From JAMOQA01 sp964582785 (lineage in GTDB: Bacteria; Acidobacteriota; Polarisedimenticolia; J045): a stretch of 10,150 nucleotides of DNA. Position numbers and translations under genes: made by a program. Where the stretch lies: positions 1 to 10,150 of the forward strand of contig CAZOTT010000100.1 of assembly GCA_964582785.1 (NCBI GenBank). The letters are read 5' to 3'. This document shows positions 6,378-10,150 of the stretch, piece by piece. Numbering within the stretch: position 1 is the stretch's first letter; every line of letters starts with the position of its first letter. The notes beneath the pieces are model-generated. The model did no database searches, had not been told where the DNA came from, and worked only from the letters and a program-made list of their open reading frames with translations.

Positions 6378-8672
6378 ATGGCTCCGCGGTCCCGGTCCCG
6401 GCCCCCGTCACCCCTGCCGGTCCTCCTTCCGCCGGCGTTCCTCGTGGCCTGCTGGTTTCGCGGCCACGGGCCCGCCGAGGCCGCACTCCTGCTCGTCCTC
6501 GGCATCCTGCTCATCCTGCTCGCGGCCACCGGCCCCCGTTTCCGCCTCCTCCCGGCGGCCGCGGCGCTGCTCGCTGCCGCGGGCGGCATCGCCTGTCTCG
6601 CCCCGGCAACCGGGGCGATGGGGAGGGGGGACCTCCCGGTGGGAAGACCCGTCGCCCGGGGCCGCCTGGTCACGCTGGTGACCGGGCCCGCGGGCCCGGT
6701 CGCACGGCTCCGGGGCGGGGAACGGGTCCTTCTCCCGCGGCACGGGGTTCCCCGGCTGGACCGGCTGCCCCGGGGCGCCGTCCCGGGGGCCCTCCTGGAA
6801 ATCCCCCTCCGGGACGAACCGGCCCGGCGGTTTCCCGCCGCCGCCTGTGCCGCATCGGTCCGGGTCCTCGCACCCCCGCGTCCGCGGGACCGGCTCCTGT
6901 CCCTCCCGGCCCGCCTCCGGGCAGCCTTCCTGGGCCGCGCCGCGAGGCGCCTCGCCGGTCCCCGGGACGATCCCGGTCCCGGCCTGGCGCTGGCCCTCGT
7001 CGCGGGGGACCGGTCCCGGATGCTCCCCGCCGTGCGGGCGAACCTCCGGGCGGCCGGACTCGCCCACGTGGCGGTGGTTTCCGGCCTGCACTTCGGCCTC
7101 CTGGTGGGGGGCGCGCTGCTGCTCCTGGCCCCGGGATCCGGACCCCGCCATCCCCGCCGGTTCCTCGTCGGGCTGGGGCTGGCCCCGGTCCTGGCGGTGA
7201 TCCTTCCGGCCACCCCCCCGGTCCGCCGCGCGGCCCTGGCCGCGGTCCTGGCGGCGGGGGGCGCGGCCGTCGGCAGGACACCGGACCCGCTGGCCCGGGT
7301 CGGGGGGGCCGGGCTCATCCTGCTGCTGCTCGACCCGGCCCTGGCGGCCAGCGCGTCGTTCCGGCTGACCATCGCTGCGGCGGGGGCCCTGGCGGCGGCC
7401 GCCGCGGGCGGGCCCCGGGGAGGCCGTCGTCTCCGGGTCGCCCTCGCCCCCTTTCTCGCCACGTGGCCCCTCGTGGTGCGCCTGGGGGGACGCGTGGCCC
7501 CGTGGGCCCCCCTGGCCAACCTGGCGGCGGCTCCCCTGGTGCCACCGCTGCTGGCCGCCGGCTGGGCGGCCCTCCTCACGCCGCGCCATCCCGCCGCGCT
7601 CCGGGAAACCCTCGCCGGCGTGGCGATCCTGCTCGCCCGCGGGCTGGCATCCGTCGCCGCGGCCTTCGCCGGGCTGCCGGGTTCCGGCAGGCTGGCCCCG
7701 GCGCCCTCGACCGCGGCGGCGCTCCTGCACGGCCTGGCCCTCGCCGCCTGGCTGCTCCTGCCCGGGGGGCACCCCCGGGCCCGGCGCCTGTCCGCGGCGG
7801 TCCTGGCGCTCCTGGTCGCGCGGGATGCGGGCCTCCTGCCCCCGCTTGCCCCGCACCCGGCCCCCGCCGGCGTTCACGTGGTCGACGTGGGGCAGGGACA
7901 GGCGGTCCTGCTCGCCGGCCGGGAAGGAGGTGCGGTCCTGGTCGATACCGGCGACGATCGCTTCCGGGAAGGAACGCGAAACCTTCTCCGCTCCCTCGCG
8001 CGCCTCGGCGTGCGCCGCCTGGACGCGCTCGTCCTTTCCCACGGCGACCGGGACCACGCCGGCGGCGCCCCGGCGGTTCTCCGGGCCCTTCCCGTCGGGC
8101 GGGTTCTCCTGCCCCCCGGGCTGCTCGACCACCCGGCGGGCGCCATCCTCCGCCGGGCCGCCACCCGGCGGGGCATCCCGCTGCAGCCGGCGGCCCGGGG
8201 GGCCACGCTGCGCTGCGGCGGGATCGAGATCCGGGTCCTGCACCCTCCTCCCGGCACCCGGGCCGATGGAAACGACTCTTCCCTGGTCCTGCTGGCCCGG
8301 GTGGCCGGTCTGACGGCCCTGGTCCCGGGGGACGCGGGGAAGGCCGCCGAGGAACTGTTCGTCGCCGGCCTCCGGGGGCGCCACCTGGACCTGCTCCTCC
8401 CGGCGCACCACGGCGCCCGCGGGGGAACGGGCGCCCGCCTGCTCGCGGTCGCTCCTTCCCTCCTGGCAGCGATCTCCTGCGGGCGCTGGAACCGCCACGG
8501 GCATCCCGATCCCCGCACCGTGCGCCGGCTGGAAGGGGCCGGCACGCGCGTCCTGTCCACGGCCCGCTCCGGCACCCTCCGCGTGCTCGTGGCGCGGGGA
8601 CGGCTCCGGGTCGTCCCGGAATTCCCGGCCCGGGAGCCCGCGGGTCCGCCGCGACCGCCACCCCCCGACTAG
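6378..8672 (+). CDS. comEC: ComEC/Rec2-family DNA internalisation channel
   Basis: ComEC is the inner-membrane channel that takes up single-stranded DNA during natural transformation. The 764-residue protein has the full domain order: N-terminal membrane helices (about 11-70), a soluble DUF4131/OB-like region (about 85-160), and a polytopic competence domain (about 195-480) with the conserved VVSGLHF at 233-239. The C-terminal metallo-beta-lactamase-like domain starts at HVVDVGQGQ (500-508) and has DTG at 523-525, SHGDRDH with H555, D557, D559 and H560, PGD with D652, and AHHG with H677 and H678. These metal ligands are present, so the nuclease-like site looks competent. The ATG at 6378 is the first start in the frame, but no strong ribosome site precedes it. 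The 3' end meets the convergent M50 gene head-on. No other com or pil genes are visible. Confidence 0.95.
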   Translation: MAPRSRSRPPSPLPVLLPPAFLVACWFRGHGPAEAALLLVLGILLILLAATGPRFRLLPAAAALLAAAGGIACLAPATGAMGRGDLPVGRPVARGRLVTLVTGPAGPVARLRGGERVLLPRHGVPRLDRLPRGAVPGALLEIPLRDEPARRFPAAACAASVRVLAPPRPRDRLLSLPARLRAAFLGRAARRLAGPRDDPGPGLALALVAGDRSRMLPAVRANLRAAGLAHVAVVSGLHFGLLVGGALLLLAPGSGPRHPRRFLVGLGLAPVLAVILPATPPVRRAALAAVLAAGGAAVGRTPDPLARVGGAGLILLLLDPALAASASFRLTIAAAGALAAAAAGGPRGGRRLRVALAPFLATWPLVVRLGGRVAPWAPLANLAAAPLVPPLLAAGWAALLTPRHPAALRETLAGVAILLARGLASVAAAFAGLPGSGRLAPAPSTAAALLHGLALAAWLLLPGGHPRARRLSAAVLALLVARDAGLLPPLAPHPAPAGVHVVDVGQGQAVLLAGREGGAVLVDTGDDRFREGTRNLLRSLARLGVRRLDALVLSHGDRDHAGGAPAVLRALPVGRVLLPPGLLDHPAGAILRRAATRRGIPLQPAARGATLRCGGIEIRVLHPPPGTRADGNDSSLVLLARVAGLTALVPGDAGKAAEELFVAGLRGRHLDLLLPAHHGARGGTGARLLAVAPSLLAAISCGRWNRHGHPDPRTVRRLEGAGTRVLSTARSGTLRVLVARGRLRVVPEFPAREPAGPPRPPPPD
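6680..6701. repeat. Perfect 22-bp palindrome in comEC
   Basis: GACCGGGCCCG at 6680-6690 is followed immediately by its exact reverse complement at 6691-6701. The site codes for residues 101-108 of ComEC (around TGPAGPV). It would form a strong cruciform or RNA hairpin. High GC raises the chance of such sites, so its function is uncertain. Confidence 0.6.
7760..7780 (+). repeat. Inverted repeat with 3-base loop inside comEC
   Basis: GCCCGGGGG (7760-7768) and CCCCCGGGC (7772-7780) are perfect 9-base inverted arms around GCA. The sequence falls in the codons for a PGGHP loop of ComEC. It could fold into a stable hairpin in the mRNA, but no T-run follows it, so it is not a terminator. Confidence 0.5.
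8669..8672. other. Shared CTAG stop-codon overlap of convergent genes
   Basis: The palindrome CTAG provides TAG at 8670-8672 for comEC on the + strand and TAG (from 8671 to 8669) for the M50 gene on the - strand. The two coding regions therefore overlap by 4 bases, leaving no intergenic terminator space. Confidence 0.9.
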
Positions 8673-9628
8673 AGGACGTCGACCGGGTCCGGCATGAAGC
8701 AGAGCACGAGGATGGCGAGGGCCGCCCAGGCGAGCAGGATGCGGCCCCGGCCGAGGGACTCCGGCCACCACGGGACCGGCGGGTGGTTCCTGCCGAGCAG
8801 CCAGGTGATCCCGGCCCAGACGATCCAGGCGGAGACCCGCCCGTGGAGGAGCCAGCGAAACGCGACCAGGGAAGAAAGGAAGGTCGCCGTGCCCAGGGAA
8901 ACCGCCCGGTGGGCCCGGGGGAAGAGGGCGTAGAGGATGTGCCCCCCGTCGAACTGCCCCGCGGGAACCAGGTTCATCGCCGTGGCGAGGAGGCCGACCC
9001 AGCCGGCGATGAAGAGGGGATCCGCCAGCAGGTCCCCGTGCAGGGCTCCCGGGCGCAGCCAGGCGACCAGCAGCCGGGTGAGCAGCGAGTCTCCGAAGAG
9101 GATGGTTCCCGGGGCGGCCGGCGTGGCCGGGACCACCTGCGAGCGAAGAATGCCGAGGACGAGGACCGGGAACGCCACCGCGAACCCGGCCAGGGGACCG
9201 GCGACGCCGATGTCGAACAGGGCCCTGCGGTGGGGAATCGGCCCCCGGATCCGGATGACCGCCCCGAAGGTGCCGATCAGGGTGGGGGCGGGGAGAAACC
9301 AGGGCGGACTGCTGTCGACGCCCCAGGCCCGGCAGGCGATCCAGTGTCCTCCCTCGTGGGCGAGGAAGAACCCCATCAGGGCCACGGCGTACGGCAGCCC
9401 CGCCGCGACCAGCTCGAAGAACCGGGCCGGGCTCTCCCCCAGCGGCCCCGTCACGAGGCGCTCCAGGGCGATCACGCCCCGGCGGGAGAGGAGGCCACCG
9501 GCCACGGCACAGGTGAGAAAGGTCAGGCCCGCCAGGAGCGCCGGGATCCACGGGGAGACTCCCCGGCGGCGCGGGGACCGTGGAGGAGAAACCGGGGCCG
9601 GGCCGGGGCCCGGGACGGGCAGGCTCAT
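8669..9628 (-). CDS. Site-2 protease family (peptidase M50) membrane metalloprotease
   Basis: The 319-residue polytopic membrane protein carries both M50 zinc-site motifs: HEGGH (H91, E92, H95) and NLVPAGQFDGGH (219-230, with D227). Between them, LIGTFGAVIRIR and ALFDIGVAGPLAGF match the subgroup that includes the plant EGY proteases. Hydrophobic segments lie at about 28-48, 72-93, 137-162, 205-222, 243-280 and 297-312, after a Pro/Arg-rich cytoplasmic-looking N-terminus (1-24). Members cleave peptide bonds inside membranes, often to release regulators such as anti-sigma factors. No such substrate is nearby. There is no PDZ domain, unlike RseP. It starts 12 bases after the HU/IHF stop and lacks a clear ribosome site, so it is probably the second gene of that transcript. 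The specific substrate is unknown. Confidence 0.92.
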   Translation of the reverse strand: MSLPVPGPGPAPVSPPRSPRRRGVSPWIPALLAGLTFLTCAVAGGLLSRRGVIALERLVTGPLGESPARFFELVAAGLPYAVALMGFFLAHEGGHWIACRAWGVDSSPPWFLPAPTLIGTFGAVIRIRGPIPHRRALFDIGVAGPLAGFAVAFPVLVLGILRSQVVPATPAAPGTILFGDSLLTRLLVAWLRPGALHGDLLADPLFIAGWVGLLATAMNLVPAGQFDGGHILYALFPRAHRAVSLGTATFLSSLVAFRWLLHGRVSAWIVWAGITWLLGRNHPPVPWWPESLGRGRILLAWAALAILVLCFMPDPVDVL

Positions 9629-9640
9629 CGACGCCGTTCG

Positions 9641-9946
9641 TCAGGCATCCTGCCGGTCCGGTCCCGGTCCGGCCGGGGCGGGCAGGTCCTTGAGATCCTT
9701 CCCGGGCTTGAAACGGACGGTCCGGCCGGGCGGGATCTGGACGACCCGCCCGGTGCGGGGATTCCGGCCCACGCCCCGCTTCCGGGGACGCACCTGGAAC
9801 ACGCCGAAACCGCGGAACTCGATCCGCTCTCCCCGCACCATCGCCCGGCGGAGGGAGTCGAACAGGGTGTCGACCGCCTTCATGGCCTGGGACTTCGGGA
9901 TGCGGACCGTTTCCGCGACGCGATGAACGATATCGGCCTTGACCAT
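9641..9946 (-). CDS. HU/IHF-family DNA-binding protein
   Basis: The 101-residue protein is a small basic nucleoid protein that binds and bends DNA as a dimer. It shows the family pattern: an N-terminal helical dimerisation part (MVKADIVHRVAE), GERIEFRGFGVFQVR (39-53), and the DNA-embracing arm with GRNPRTG at 60-66, whose P63 corresponds to the intercalating proline. FKPGKDLKDL follows at 79-88, and then a Pro/Gly/Asp-rich tail of 13 residues. The RGFG and KPGKDLKD patterns resemble IHF subunits more than classical HU, but I cannot assign alpha or beta. The start is ATG at 9944-9946, with GGAGGA at 9955-9960 eight bases upstream. It lies divergent from der and upstream of the M50 gene. Confidence 0.95.
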   Translation of the reverse strand: MVKADIVHRVAETVRIPKSQAMKAVDTLFDSLRRAMVRGERIEFRGFGVFQVRPRKRGVGRNPRTGRVVQIPPGRTVRFKPGKDLKDLPAPAGPGPDRQDA

Positions 9947-9963
9947 GGGGTCGTTCCTCCGGG

Positions 9964-9978
9964 CGCCCCGACGGGGCG
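9964..9978 (-). promoter_or_regulatory. Hairpin in the leader of the HU/IHF gene
   Basis: CGCCCCG (9964-9970) and CGGGGCG (9972-9978) are perfect inverted 7-base arms around one A. In the HU/IHF transcript the hairpin would end 3 bases before the GGAGGA ribosome site (9955-9960), so it could affect translation. It could equally be compositional. Confidence 0.35.
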
Positions 9979-9989
9979 GGATGGCGGAG

Positions 9990-9995
9990 AGTTTA
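9990..9995 (-). promoter_or_regulatory. Weak -10 candidate for the HU/IHF gene
   Basis: On the - strand TAAACT (4 of 6 to TATAAT) is one of the few AT-rich hexamers in the 72-base divergent gap and would give a leader of roughly 36 bases including the hairpin. No convincing -35 is visible at the usual distance. Confidence 0.2.
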
Positions 9996-10005
9996 GCCGA
10001 TCCCG

Positions 10006-10018
10006 GATAATCTGCGCC
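10006..10018 (+). promoter_or_regulatory. Candidate promoter placing der transcription at its start codon
   Basis: GATAAT at 10006-10011 matches the -10 consensus in 5 of 6 positions. Seven bases (CTGCGCC) separate it from the ATG of der, so transcription would begin at or next to the start codon. No Shine-Dalgarno sequence is present upstream of the ATG, which fits a leaderless mRNA. No -35 match is seen at 17 bases. Of 13 positions, 10 are identical to the candidate coaX promoter at 4286-4298. Confidence 0.45.
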
Positions 10019-10150
10019 ATGAGCAGACGCCCGGGTTCCCGTCCGCGTCTTCCCCGGGTCGCCCTCGTGGGGCGGCCCAACGTGGGGAAGTCGTCCCTCT
10101 TCAACCGTCTCCTCGGAAGCCGGGAGGCGATCGTCCACGACCGACCCGGG
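10019..10150 (+). CDS. der: Ribosome-assembly GTPase Der (EngA), 3'-truncated
   Basis: Only the first 44 codons are in the window. After a basic N-terminal stretch of 13 residues, the P-loop GRPNVGKSSLFNRLLGS (18-34) is followed by REAIVHDRPG, the start of the switch I/G2 region in the Der pattern (AIVxDxPG). Der has two tandem GTPase domains and a KH-like domain and acts in 50S subunit maturation; the rest lies beyond the right edge. Era shares the P-loop, but the downstream AIVHDRPG fits Der better. ATG at 10019 is supported by the short distance to the P-loop. It is divergent from the HU/IHF gene. Confidence 0.9.
   Translation, partial: MSRRPGSRPRLPRVALVGRPNVGKSSLFNRLLGSREAIVHDRPG

Noticed and set aside
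6408..9551. A 1047-codon open frame on the - strand across comEC and the M50 gene
   Set aside because: Low-complexity translation that overlaps two well-supported genes; a product of GC-biased codon positions.
10019..10150. Era GTPase instead of Der
   Set aside because: The P-loop is shared, but the residues after it (AIVHDRPG) follow the Der pattern.

Overview
This is a gene-dense chromosomal window of very high GC content. It carries eight apparently intact or nearly intact genes plus one truncated gene at each edge. I see no insertion sequence, phage gene, CRISPR array, tRNA or rRNA. The gene content is housekeeping and conserved: valine tRNA charging, NAD and coenzyme A biosynthesis, DNA uptake, a nucleoid protein, a membrane protease and a ribosome-assembly GTPase. 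The host looks like a high-GC Gram-negative environmental bacterium. The C-terminal helix of the response regulator and the plant-EGY-like M50 protease suggest a Myxococcota/Desulfobacterota or Acidobacteriota-type lineage, but the sequence read alone does not settle this.

Layout. On the + strand, positions 1-4231 form one tightly packed unit: the 3' part of a response-regulator gene, valS and nadC, joined by 4-base and 1-base stop/start overlaps. A GC-rich inverted repeat begins at the nadC stop and is followed by a promoter-like sequence in the 145-base gap before coaX. A second + strand unit is coaX (TTG start), a low-molecular-weight protein phosphatase gene (1-base overlap), an uncharacterised gene (15-base gap) and comEC (88-base gap). 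On the - strand, an HU/IHF-family gene and a site-2 protease (M50) gene lie 12 bases apart and run towards comEC. The two convergent reading frames end on the same CTAG tetranucleotide. At the right edge, der starts on the + strand, divergent from the HU/IHF gene across a 72-base gap. It appears to have a promoter placed for a leaderless transcript.

How the genes fit together. ValS, NadC and CoaX are core metabolism and translation. The response regulator lacks a recognisable output domain and is translationally coupled to valS, so its link to that gene may be historical or regulatory. ComEC is the inner-membrane DNA channel of natural transformation and keeps its metal-binding beta-lactamase-like domain, but no other competence gene is in view. 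The HU/IHF-M50 pair may link nucleoid or stress control to intramembrane proteolysis, which is inference only.

I did not find a clearly new biological system. The items most worth a second look are the response regulator-valS coupling, the uncharacterised 226-residue protein, the single-cysteine phosphatase loop, the repeated promoter-like element with a leaderless der start, and two perfect 22-bp palindromes inside coding sequence.
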